Origin: Microglena sp. YARC
Taxonomy: Eukaryota; Chlorophyta; Chlorophyceae; Chlamydomonadales; Chlamydomonadaceae
NCBI GenBank assembly: GCA_022414725.1
Contig: CM039463.1
Span: forward strand, 73,511,449 to 73,575,448
Length of the DNA: 64,000 nucleotides
Direction of reading: 5' to 3'
The position numbers and the translations under genes were made by a program. Shown here piece after piece: positions 26,060 to 34,829 of this stretch. The notes beneath the pieces were generated by a model. That model saw only the letters and a list, made by a program, of their open reading frames with translations. It was not told where the DNA came from and made no database searches. The number at the start of each line of letters is the position of its first letter. Position 1 is the stretch's first letter.

Positions 26060-26745
26060 TTGTTGTCCACATCAGCGCTATCTTTTTGTCCACCTGAGCG
26101 CTGTCTTGTTGTCCACCTCAGCGCTGTCTTGTTGTCCACCTTAGCGCTGTCTTGTTGTCCACCTCAGCGCTGTCTGGTTGTCCACCTCACCGCTGTCATG
26201 TTGTCCACATCAGCGCTGTCTTGTTGTCCGCATCAGCGCTGTCTTGTTGTCCACATCAGCACTGTCTTGTCGTCCACATCAGCGCTGTCTTGTTGTCCAC
26301 CTCAGCACTGTCATGTTGTCCACCTCAGCGCTGTCATGTTGTCCACCTCAGCGCTGTCTTGTTGTCTACATCAGCGCTGTCTGGTTGTCCACCTCAGCGC
26401 TGTCATGTTGACCTCCTCAGTGCTGTCTGGTTGTCCTCCTCAGCGCTGTCTTGTTGTCCACATCAGTGCTGTCTTGTTGTCCACCTCAGGGCTGTCATGT
26501 TGTCCACCTCAGGGCTGTCATGTTGTCCACCTCAGCGCTGTCTTGTTGTCCACCTCAGCGCTGTCTTGTTGTCAACCTCAGCGCTGTCTTATTGCCCACC
26601 TCAGCACTGTCTTGTTGTCCACCTCAGCGCTGTCTTGTTGTCCACCTCAGCGCTGTCTGGTTGTCCACGTCAGCGCTGTCTTGTTGTCCACATCAGCACT
26701 GTCTTGTTGTTCACATCAGCACTGTCTTGTTGTCCACCTCAGTCG
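26060..26745 (+). repeat. 23-bp minisatellite, about 29 units
   Basis: The unit is CTCAGCGCTGTCTTGTTGTC plus CAC, with point variants (ATCAGC, GTCATG, GTCTGG, GGGCTG). It contains the AGCGCT palindrome. As 23 is not a multiple of three, the frame rotates and all three + frames show the same LSTSALSCCPPQRCLVVHLS translation, so it is not a gene. Copy 2 (53375-54075) has one extra unit near its left end. Confidence 0.95.
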
Positions 26746-27147
26746 GCAGCACCTCCCCGGCTGTCAGTTGCAAGGTGGGATGCAAGAAGAACAAATCAGG
26801 GGGATCGTGTCTTGATGGCTAATTTTTGATGGAGTTTCAGCACTTGCATTCAAATGGGTATTACACATGCATGGATGTCATGGTGTACGTACATGTACGT
26901 ATGTATATATAGTACAGATGTACATGAGCAGTGGGCTGGAAGAAATGTACACCAGCCACTGAGCCACATGCACCATGCACCCGCCCCAAGCCCCAGTCAC
27001 ACGCACAAGCCACATGCCCCATGCGTCCTCACACCCCCTAGTCAGAGTCGGAACCCGAAGTCCACGAGATCTGCCACCACAGCAGCTCGAGGTGACAAAA
27101 AACCCTAGTGGCAGCGGGGATCCCCATCCCAAAGGGCGGTCACGACC
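26746..27147. other. non-genic stretch
   Basis: Ordinary sequence with a TACGTACATGTACGTATGTA near-palindrome at about 26886-26905. A 205-codon minus-strand frame crosses it but loses about 36 codons at one end in copy 2 and shows no domain. Nothing else can be assigned. Confidence 0.4.
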
Positions 27148-27486
27148 TTGTTGATGGCTCGGAACAGCTCGCGATGTCGCAGCGACCAATCCGACCATCC
27201 TAACACCCGCTGGACCGCACAGGCACAGGCAGTGGACTTTTCCAACCCGGCATATTCGCAGGCTTACCTTCGCAGCATGCTTGAAGCTTGGCGTGAGCAG
27301 CTGCGTGCCTCTACAAGGTCTGTGGCCAGGCCCCAGGTTGACAAGGCTATATTCAGGCTTGCTGCAGTGCCGAGGGCGAGTGCTGCTGGTTTGAAGCCCG
27401 CGAGGGTTCCTAGGATAGGGGATGCAGTTTTGACGCATGTAGGTTTGCTGACTCGGACTGGCAATAATTATAAAAAATGCGTCTAG
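27148..27486 (+). CDS. unidentified ORF, possible exon
   Basis: A 112-codon frame. TTG opens it and an ATG lies two codons later. It ends in TAG after NNYKKCV. The translation is protein-like: a polar start, then a helical Ala/Arg/Leu-rich centre (YLRSMLEAWREQLRAS) and a mixed C-terminal part (IGDAVLTHVGLLTRTGNNY). I do not recognise a family. The copy in block 2 (54483-54821) is fully open and differs at three codons, two silent and one Pro to Leu. That is compatible with coding but too few changes to prove it. A second small frame follows at 27550. It could be an exon of a spliced gene or a relic of a mobile element. Confidence 0.3.
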   Translation: MLMARNSSRCRSDQSDHPNTRWTAQAQAVDFSNPAYSQAYLRSMLEAWREQLRASTRSVARPQVDKAIFRLAAVPRASAAGLKPARVPRIGDAVLTHVGLLTRTGNNYKKCV

Positions 27487-27549
27487 GCGTAACAAGTAAG
27501 CTGAGTGAAGAGAGGAAGAAAGTAAGTCTAACGCCTAAAGCAAGACCCT

Positions 27550-27777
27550 ATGGAAGAAAATAAGCCTGAGATCATCCTGCCGATAGAAGAAAGTATGTCT
27601 ACGACGAATTGGAAGATAGCAGAGATCAAGGATGCAATCGCGTTGAAGATAGAAGCAATCATGTCTGTAATCGATTTGAAGAACGAAGAAATTGAGGCGC
27701 CCATGTTGAGTTACTCGTCTTCAGTCGCCTTGCTTTTGCGCACTGTTTACAAGAGTGTCAGGACGCGAGATCAATGA
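27550..27777 (+). CDS. unidentified small acidic ORF
   Basis: ATG-started frame of 75 codons ending in TGA. It is Glu/Ile/Lys-rich and probably helical (EIILPIEESMST, IAEIKDAIALKIEAI). A loose heptad-like internal repeat is visible in WKIAEIKDAIALKIEAIMSV and LKNEEIEAP. It lies 64 bp after the preceding frame. The block-2 copy at 54885-55112 is open with one substitution (Ser to Arg near the C-terminus). No family is recognised and no splice or promoter signal is certain. Confidence 0.25.
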   Translation: MEENKPEIILPIEESMSTTNWKIAEIKDAIALKIEAIMSVIDLKNEEIEAPMLSYSSSVALLLRTVYKSVRTRDQ

Positions 27778-27779
27778 GA

Positions 27780-28400
27780 CGTAGGACGGTTTTGACAATT
27801 GTCCGTTTAAGTAGGAGAGCTCAGATCTAAGGGTAGAGACTCGGCTACGGTTACCTTCCCTGGACCTCTAGGAAGAAAGCGGTAGCTACACAGTAGGTGC
27901 ATGGTTTCATCTAGAGAGGACGGCAGGACAGAGAGGCAGTCAACAGCTAAACGCTGGCACGCACATAAATTGTAACAGGAAGAGACGGGATGAGAAGAGG
28001 AATAAAGAACACCGAATTTCGGCTTCCTTCTGGTGTTCCGCCCGCGCCCGCGCCCGCCCGCGTTCCCGCCCGTGTGGATTTTGATCCGCGCTGTCACTAG
28101 GGTGTATTTGTGTGCGGTTGTGCGATGTGTCTAACCTTGTTGCTGCCCTCGTGGCTGTTCTTCCGGAATGAGTGCCAGGTTATATAAGTTACGGAGATCG
28201 CTCCAACGGTCTGTATGGGCAGCCCATCCGAGCCTATCCAGGGAGATGACAACAGTAACAGACGAAACGCTATAATCGAATGTACAAAATTCCAGAGCAG
28301 CTTGTCCAGCTGCTTTAATACAACTCAACACATTCTAGAACCTTCTGGCCCCACATCGAAACCTCTAACGGTTCCTCTTACGGGCCCTTGGTCCCGAATT
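27780..28400. other. non-genic stretch with GC-rich CCCGCG run
   Basis: Ordinary sequence with a short CCCGCGCCCGCGCCCGCCCG run at about 28033-28060. Small frames on both strands have no recognised product. The same sequence occurs in copy 2 (about 55115-55735). Confidence 0.45.
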
Positions 28401-28404
28401 GATC

Positions 28405-28502
28405 ATGTACTGTATTGTGTGTGTGTGTAGTGTGTGTGTGGGTGGGGTGGGGTGGGGTGGGGGCAGGGAGGGATTGTGTGTGAGAGTTTGGGGGTTCGTG
28501 TG

Positions 28503-28555
<53 letters not shown>

Positions 28556-28605
28556 TGTGGGTGGGTGGGTGGGTGGGTGGGGGGGGGGGGAGGGATTGTG
28601 TGTGG
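28405..28605 (+). repeat. GT/GGGT/poly-G simple repeats
   Basis: GGGGT, (GT)n, (GGGT)n and a short poly-G run in succession. The copy-2 equivalent (about 55749-55925) differs in almost every tract length. This is simple-sequence DNA and not coding. Confidence 0.93.
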
Positions 28606-29408
28606 GGGTTCTCTGCACTATTATTTTATTATATCAGTAGAAGAAGCAATGCTATGTCCGGGCAATGGATGTCCTCAACTTGGAGTGTGGGAGGGAAACT
28701 TGATACACAGTAATACCTTAAAAGATTAAGGGATGGCGATATAATATCATATGATACCATGTCATATTTCATCATATGATATCATATGATGCCGGCAGCC
28801 TGTCTATGCTAAAGTAACTATTGAAATACAATATCGTTTTTTTTAATTGATGTAATTTGTATGATATCATATGATATCATATTCGCCATTGGTCAGTATC
28901 ATATGATTTGCCCATCCCTATGAAAGAGACCTTCCACATGGATTGATCCGTAACATGGCTAGGTTCAGAACCTCTTCACAAGTGGAAAATAGGTGGAAAT
29001 AGGTGGAAATGCGAGACGTAACTTCAATGCGAGATGTAATGATCAGAACCCGATTTCCCAATCTGAGAACAAAATGATCCCATACATTGCTTGATGAGCA
29101 ATCCTAAGATGGAAGGGCGCGAAGGCGCCTCTGTATATCAATGAGTGTTTGAGGTTTAACCCCCCTTATTAGACTATTAGAAGCCCATAAAATGTACTAC
29201 ACTCAGTCCACCCTATAATTAACGACCCAACTGGGACCCCGAATCCCCCCTTAGAGGCCCATAAAATGTACTACAGCCAGTCCACCCCGAGGTCCACCCT
29301 AAACTTAAGGCCCCAACTAGGACCCCAAAGCCCCCTTCAAGGCGCATAAAAAATCTCTAATCAGTATTGCTTTAACCTGCTTTAACTATGTAAATGATAC
29401 TGCGATTA
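28606..29408. other. non-genic stretch with palindromes and a 95-bp duplicate
   Basis: Contains perfect palindromes at 28770-28791 and 28861-28880, and two copies of an approximately 95-bp unit at about 29163-29255 and 29256-29345 (GCCCATAAAATGTACTACA ... CAGTCCACC ... CCCCAACTNGGACCCC). No gene. Confidence 0.6.
28770..28880. repeat. two perfect AT-rich palindromes
   Basis: 28770-28791 is a 22-bp perfect palindrome around CATATGATATCATATG. 28861-28880 is a 20-bp one (ATGATATCATATGATATCAT). Both are conserved in copy 2 (56098-56119 and 56189-56208). They share the half-site of the palindrome at 24932. Confidence 0.88.
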
Positions 29409-29480
29409 TTTGGGGTCCAGTTCATCAATGTTTTTTCTTTTTCGCCCTTCCTATCACGGTTGGGCAAGTCCCTTTGGCGA
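29409..29480 (+). repeat. dispersed repeat, copy 1b
   Basis: Matches 23372-23455 through CCTTCCTATCACGGTTGGG. It stops exactly where a fragment of the OPR-like gene begins, so this junction is a rearrangement point. Confidence 0.75.
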
Positions 29481-29690
29481 GCGTCTGCGCCGAGGACAAG
29501 GTATCTGACTCACTCATAGCACACACCAACATGCTGGCTTCTGGTTCACTGAAGTAGAAGAGACCCATACAGCTGGCCACCACATCTGTGATCTGAGATC
29601 CGAGATATAATATCTGAGATCCGAGATCTAAGATCTGAGATCAGGTGGCTGAAGGAAAAGCTTCTCCTCTTTTCCTCTGCCATGCTGGTG
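29481..29690 (-). pseudogene. scrambled fragment of the OPR-like gene 3' exon
   Basis: 29481-29585 matches the 3' exon segment at about 29935-30050. On the minus strand it still reads CMGLFYFSEPEASMLVCAM and ESDTL-SAQTLA, and the open frame ends at the junction with the dispersed repeat. 29630-29690 matches the more 3' exon segment at about 29875-29935 (GATCTGAGATC ... AAGCTTCTCCT). The two pieces are in permuted order relative to the exon, with a GATCTGAGATCCGAGAT-rich patch between. It is a non-functional partial duplicate downstream of the gene. Confidence 0.75.
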
Positions 29691-29825
29691 TTGGGGAGGC
29701 TGCTCTTAGTTACTAATTACCAGCTACTAGCTACTAGCTAAATCCAGCTCATGAACTCTGCCATGCTGGTGCAGGGGAGGCTGCTCTTAGGTACTAATTA
29801 CCAGCTCCTAGCTACATACAGCTCA
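29690..29825 (+). repeat. two copies of an approximately 72-bp unit after the OPR-like gene
   Basis: CTCTGCCATGCTGGTG ... GGGGAGGCTGCTCTTAG ... TACTAATTACCAGCT recurs at about 29683 and 29756, immediately 3' of the gene's stop codon. TAGCTACTAGCTA repeats lie inside. Confidence 0.8.
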
Positions 29826-32660
29826 TCACCTCTCACTCGACTTCATGAGGGCTGCCAGGTCACGGAGCTCGCCCGCCCGATCTGAGATCTGACGGCTGGA
29901 GGGGAAGCTTCTCCTGGCTTCCACTGCCAGCCTGGCAAGCGTCTGCGCCGAGGGCAAGGTATCTGACTCACACATGGCACACACCAGCATGCTGGCTTCT
30001 GGTTCGCTGAAGTAGAACAGACCCATGCAGTTGGCCACTTCGTCCGCATACGTCTCTATCCAGGCTGGGGTGAGGGGGGCTTTTAGGGTGACTAAGGCGC
30101 GGAATATGTTGGCCAGGGCTTGGGGGCTGAACTGGCGAAGGATTTTCCTGCTCTGAGCCAAGTAGGCTTCCATGAATGTGTGAGGAGGAGGGCAACCCGA
30201 GGCAGCCAATGCTGAAATCAGTATAGACATCGCCTGGGGATCAGCGGCCGGAAGTTGTGGCTCGCCACCCTGTGGAATTTGGTGGGCGGTGGGTGGGTGG
30301 TCAGTTCAGGGCGCTTGGTGGGTGAGTGGTCAGTGGAGGGCGTCTGGTGGGAGGGTGGTCAGCTGAGGGCATTTTTTGGTTGGTTGGTTGGGTGGTCAGT
30401 GGAGGGCGTTTGTTGGGTGGGTGGGTGGGTGGGTGGGTGGTCAGTGGAGGGTGTTTGTTGGGTGGGTGGGTGGGTGGGTGGGTGGGTGGTCAGTGGAGGG
30501 CGTTTGGTGGGTGGGTGGGTGGTCAGAGGTGGGCGTTTGGTGGGTGGGTGGGTGGGTGGGTGGGTGGGTGGTCAGTGGAGGGCGTTTGGTGGGTGGGTGG
30601 TTGGTTGGTGGTCAGTGGAGGGCGTTTGGTGGGTGGGTGGGTGGTCAGAGGTGGGCGTTTGGTGGGTGGGTGGGTGGGTGGGTGGTCAGTGGAGGGCGTT
30701 TGGTGGGTGGGTGGGTGGTCAGTGAAGGGCATTTGGTGGGTCTGTGGTCAGTGCGGGCATTTGGTGGGTTGGTGGTCAGAGGAGGACATTTGGTGGGTGG
30801 GGTTGGAAGGGTGGGGTGCGTGGTAAAGGAGGATCTGGTTTAACACGCACCTTAGGCAGAGCTGCTAGGAACTCTGCACTTGGAACATGGCAAGGGTGTG
30901 AATAGGTTGGGATGGGGAGGTTGGTGGGGTGGGGTGGGAAGGTGGGGTGGGGTGGATAGGGTGGGGTGGGTGGTAAAGGAGGTTGGGAAGGGTGGGTAGG
31001 GTGGGGTGGGAAGGGTGGGTGGGTGGTAAAGGAGGGTGGGAAGGGTGGATAGGGTGGGGTGGGTGGGGTGGGTGGTAAAGGAGGGCCTGGTTGACATATT
31101 TGTTTGTTAGTGTTCAACTCACAGAGAATAATAATAATCAAAGTTGTTTTCTTCTTAAAAGCCGAACACGCACCTGAAGGTAAAGGAGGGTGGGTAGGGT
31201 GGGGTGGGTGGTAAAGGAGGGTGGGTAGGGTGGGGTGGGTGGTAAAGGAGGGTCTGGTTTAACACACACCTTAAGATAAAGGAGGGTGGGGTAGGGTGGG
31301 GTGGGAAGGGTAGGGTGGGTGGTAAAGGAGGGCCTGGTTTAACACGCACCTTGAGCAGATCTGATAGGAAGTCCTCGCTTGGACCGTAGCAAGGGTGTCA
31401 GTAGGTTGGGGTGGGGAGGTTGGGGTAAGAAGGGTCTGGTTGACATCTTGTTTTGTAGTGTTCAACTCACAGAGAATAATAATGAAACACAGTTTTCTTC
31501 TTCTTAAAAGCGGAACACGCACCTGAAGGTAAAGGAGGGTGGGTAGGGTGGGGTAGGTGGTAAAGGAGGGTCTGGTTTAACACGCACCTTGAGCAGAGCT
31601 GATAGGAAGTCCTCGCTTGGAACGTAGCAAGCCTTATTCAGGCCACGCATAACTTGAGCCACCTGTTGAATGGTCAACTTCTGGGCCGTGACGTGCGGGC
31701 GTAGGCCATATTCAATGAGGTTGGTGGTCCACTGCTGATGTGGGGTGATGTGCAGGCGCTCCAAGGAACCCAACATCTGCAAGCAGAGCTGAGGATTGCA
31801 GGTCCCAAATTTCAGCTCAGCAGCAGAGAGCCACTCCAGCACCCACTGGTTTGAGGGCTTTGCACCAAGGTCAGCTAGGGCACGCATCAGCTCCACCAGC
31901 TCCAAGACCGTCCAGCCCTGAAGCCCTAAACCCTTGGCCATATCAGCTACTGAACCATCCTCGTCCAAGGTGATGGAGTCTTGGGCGTAGCCCCCCTCCT
32001 CCAGGGGGCTGTGGGGGCCACAGGTCAAGGTAGCTAGGCAGAAGCTCCACAGCCAATGAGAGGGGGGCTTGTGATCAAAGAAGGCCATAGTCTGGAGAAT
32101 GACCAGGAGGTCGTAGGCGCTAGCTGTCCTGAGGTCCCGGTAACGGAGAGCAGCCAACCAGGAGTGTGGTAACTGGTGCCCCATTTTTCGAAAAGCCAAC
32201 AGCATGCGGGTCAGATCCCCGTAGGTGAAGAATGGCAGCCTAGCCTGGGTGTGCCAGTGCACGGCGGACAGCCAGCTAGAGAGAACATCCCCCCAGGGGG
32301 ACTGGGGGGCTGCGGTGACGAGGGTGGTGCATGCTGCCCCTTCACCCGATTCCCCTTTCGTCGCCCCCTGTGCCAGCCTGGACTTTGGGGCAGCTTGAGC
32401 TTTTGGACCCACACCCTGACCTAGCGACCCCGAAACCATAACAGCCACCCCCGAAACCAGATCTGCCAGCTGATGGTCAGAGAAGGGGGCTGTGTGGCTG
32501 GGGCTGTGGACGCGGCGGGGGGGTTGTAGCGGACAGAGGTTGTAGCAGACGGCATTGCCTTGCAAAGCTCGGCGTGGGACGCTGCCAGGAAGCTGCCAAC
32601 CCAGTGGACCGGAGGGGTGTACCCTAGGGTGGAGATAGCACCAGCAACGCTGCACAGCTC
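29826..32660 (-). CDS. OPR-like helical-repeat protein, 3' part (two exons seen)
   Basis: Proteins of the OPR type bind organelle RNA and control its stability or translation. That role is inferred from the family. Exon A (32660-31588) starts after a CTCTTTCCAG acceptor and ends at AAG before a GTGCGT donor. Exon B (30269-29826) starts after TTCCACAG and ends in TGA. Repeats share a pattern of small/Leu residues, Gly or similar, Pro, then Trp or Phe: LGYTPPVHWVGSFL, MGHQLPHSWLAAL, FDHKPPSHWLWSF, LGAKPSNQWVLEWL, LHITPHQQWTTNL, CYVPSEDFLSAL, SGCPPPHTFMEAYL, LKAPLTPAWIETY. Exon A is 1073 bp and the reading frame breaks at a seven-base G run (32517-32523). One more base there would give 358 whole codons in phase with exon B's 148. 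No start codon or transit peptide is visible, and 5' exons must lie beyond 32660. No RAP domain is seen. Confidence 0.65.
30285..30835 (+). repeat. GGGT-rich minisatellite inside the OPR-like gene intron
   Basis: Units of GGTCAGTGGAGGGCGTTTGG followed by 2-7 copies of TGGG lie within the intron between the two exons. On the gene strand this is a CCCACC-rich pyrimidine tract. The Trp/Gly/Val-rich + frames are repeat translation. In copy 2 (about 57602-58160) the same array has many small length differences. Confidence 0.93.
30836..31587 (-). repeat. intron with tandemly duplicated exon-end segments
   Basis: The end of exon A plus its donor is repeated in the intron. At about 31347-31380 the gene strand reads GGTCCAAGCGAGGACTTCCT ... 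CTCAAGGTGCGTG (GPSEDFLSDLLK), and at about 30846-30890 it reads VPSAEFLAALPK followed by GTGCGTG. Each is followed by CCACCC/TCCTTTACC repeats. A further shared segment (TTCAACTCACAGAGAATAAT ... TTCTTCTTAAAAGC) occurs at about 31108 and 31459. The unit is about 350 bp. These are probably decayed duplicate exon ends, each keeping a donor-like AAGGTGCGTG. Whether any is spliced cannot be seen. Confidence 0.75.
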
Positions 32661-32761
32661 CTGGAAAGAGTAGAAGTAAATAAATAAATAAACAAACAAA
32701 CAAATAAATAAATATAAAAACGAGCAGACAAACAAAAACATACACAAATAAATGGAAAAAA

Positions 32762-32795
<34 letters not shown>

Positions 32796-33059
32796 CTTTT
32801 TTCCATTATGGTCGGCTGCTTGAAGAGCTGTCCCTAAGATACAAGCTTCTCATCCAATCAGCTATTCCTTCCCCCCTACCTCTACCTACACAAACACACA
32901 TACGCGCACACAAGTCACCATCGCCCCTCCCCCCCTACCTATAAACACACACATACACACGTCACCATCGCCCCCCATCCCATAGCTGTTCTTGTCCTTT
33001 CCCTGTTCTTTTCCTTGGTCACAGAGGGCTAGTTTTAAATCTGATGAGCCCTTCCCTGG
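32661..33059. other. upstream intron or non-genic stretch
   Basis: Contains AAATAAATAAACAAACAAAC-type sequence, a run of about 22 A at 32757-32779, then (TA)n. No further exon of the OPR-like gene could be recognised, although this side should contain its 5' exons. Confidence 0.5.
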
Positions 33060-34057
33060 TTCCCCCCTTCAAAACAAAAAGTAAAGGAAAGTAAAAACAA
33101 ACAAGTAAATACAAGTGAAACAAAACGCCCCCAATCCCACCTTGAGTCACATTGCCGGCTGCCCTTGGTGCTGACCCAAAGGGGAAAAAGGTAGAAACAA
33201 ATGAGTAAATAACATTAAAAAAACAAAAATGGCTCCAATCTCACGTTCTACCTCATGGTTGGATGCCCGAAGGGCTGAACCAAAGAAGGAAAACAAGTAA
33301 AAACAAATGAGTAAATAATAGTCAAACGAAACAAAATCGCCCCCAATCCCACATTGTTCCTCATGGTTGGCTGCCCAACGTGCTGAACCAACGAGGAAAA
33401 ACAAGTAAAAACAAATGAGTAAATAATAGTGACACAAAACAAAATCGCCCCCCATCCCACATTGTTCCTCATGGTTGGCTGCCCAACGTGCTGACCCAAA
33501 GAATAAGAAAAAAGGAAAACAGGAAATGAGTAAATACTAGCTTTTATAAAAAACAAAATCGTCCCAATCCCACCTTGTTCCTCATGGTTGGATGCTCTAT
33601 GTGCTGAACCAAAGAAGAAAAACAAGTAAAATCAAGTGAGTATTATTTAAATAATAGTAAAAAATGAAACAATAGTAAATAATAGTAAAACAAATCGTCC
33701 CAATCCCACCTTGTTCCTCTTGGTTGGCTGCCCTTAGTGCTGACCCAAAGAAGAATGACAAGTAAAAATAAATGAGTAAACAATAGAAAAAAAACGTAAT
33801 CGGCCCCAATCCCACCTTGTTCCTCTTGGTTGACTGCCCTAAGAGCTGAACCAAAGAAGAAAAACAAGTAAAAACAAATGAGTAAATAATAGTCAAACAA
33901 AACAAATTGTCCCCAATCCCACATTGTTCCTCATGGTTGGCTGCCCAACGTGCTGACCCAAAGAATAAGAAAAAAGGAAAACAGGAAATGAGTAAATACT
34001 AGCTTTTATAAAAAACAAAATCGTCCCTATCCCACCTTGTTTCTCATGGTTGGATGC
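33060..34057 (-). repeat. 105-135-bp tandem repeat, left part
   Basis: About eight units contain CCCCAATCCCACNTTGTTCC, TCATGGTTGGCTGCCC, GTGCTGACCCAAAGAAG and an A-rich AACAAATGAGTAAATAATAG segment. On the minus strand each has a TTTGGNTCAG followed about 30 nt later by AACAAGGTGGGATTGG. Minus-strand frames such as GQPTMRNNVG are repeat translation. The array continues at 38349 after element A. In copy 2 (about 60560-61800) it is heavily broken by indels. Confidence 0.88.
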
Positions 34058-34355
34058 TATCAGCTTGGATAACACTCCGGAGAGTGGACTTTGTGTGTGC
34101 AGCACGCCAATCTATAAATGCGGAGACGAGAATAAGTTACAAGCACAGGAGACCCATTAAGGGGCACCGGTGGAGGAAAGGGGGCGGTAGCCTGGAACCT
34201 GATCAGGGTACAGGCTAGACAGCGCGTGTCAGAAGAACCGATGACGCAGTCAACAGGAAGCTGACATAGTACTGTCAGGACCGATAGTTCTAAGGGAGTA
34301 CACAAGGAGTCACCAAGACATAAAACAAGCGAGAGCACCGCTATTCATGCTGATA
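34058..34355 (-). repeat. element A 3' LTR
   Basis: Starts TATCAGCTTGG and ends ATTCATGCTGATA on the + strand. The terminal 6-bp inverted repeat TATCAG/CTGATA is perfect. The right-hand half is related to element B's LTR (ACCGATGACGCAGTCAACAG, CCGATAGTTCTAAG, GAGAGCACCGC). Confidence 0.93.
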
Positions 34356-34422
34356 CTCCACCTATGACGCAGGTGACATACAATACTAGTACTCCACCTA
34401 TGGCACTGGGGACATAGAACCA
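34356..34422 (-). promoter_or_regulatory. element A polypurine-tract region
   Basis: Directly inside the 3' LTR, the + strand reads CTCCACCTATG, so the element strand reads CATAGGTGGAG against the LTR. The same CTCCACCTATG word is repeated about 40 bp further in. Element B has the same double motif at 40839. Confidence 0.6.
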
Positions 34423-34784
34423 TAACTTGGTAGCAAACACAAATTATTAAGGAATGGCGGAAAAACAGGAAACCAGAAGAAAGCCTTGTCTAAAATAAAA
34501 GGATGAGAAAGGATGAACCAAAAACCACTGTAGTACTCCGAAAATGTAGCAGCAAAAAACTTGGGTCATACCGAGCTGAGCTAAGACCAAAATGGAAATG
34601 TAACCATCCATGGTAAGCGCAAAAATACTATTCATCCAGAATAGTAGGCACCAAACCAGAAAATCACAGGGAGGCCAAACAGAAATCAATCCTATAACCA
34701 AAGGAAGGGGAACAACGGTGACTGAAAGAACCGAGAACTTAACCTAAAGAGAAGACTGAAAAAAATCGTATATCAAAGTTGGGG

Positions 34785-34825
34785 AACAACGGTATAGAAA
34801 ACCCGATCCGGGAATAGGAACCTAA
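34785..34825 (-). other. 41-nt noncoding block identical in elements A and B
   Basis: Begins AACAACGGTATAGAAAACCC and ends GGAATAGGAACCTAA. Every base matches element B 41067-41107, while the surroundings are diverged. It contains CCCGATCCGGG, which can form a short stem. Its conservation in a copy without genes suggests a cis-acting role. Confidence 0.7.
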
Positions 34826-34829
34826 CGCC

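Noticed and set aside
26060..26745. Cys/Ser/Pro-rich ORFs (LSTSALSCCPPQRCLVV type)
   Set aside because: The period is 23 bp, so all frames give the same rotated peptide. It is a minisatellite.
26878..27495. 205-codon minus-strand frame
   Set aside because: It overlaps the better plus-strand frame, is shortened in block copy 2, and shows no recognisable domain.
30255..30843. Trp/Gly/Val-rich plus-strand frames and Pro/Thr/His minus frames
   Set aside because: Translation of GGGT minisatellite inside an intron.
32421..32806. Hydrophobic YLFVCLFIYL-type N-terminus read into the OPR-like gene as a membrane segment
   Set aside because: This part is an AAATAAACAAAC-rich intron upstream of a clear CTCTTTCCAG acceptor.
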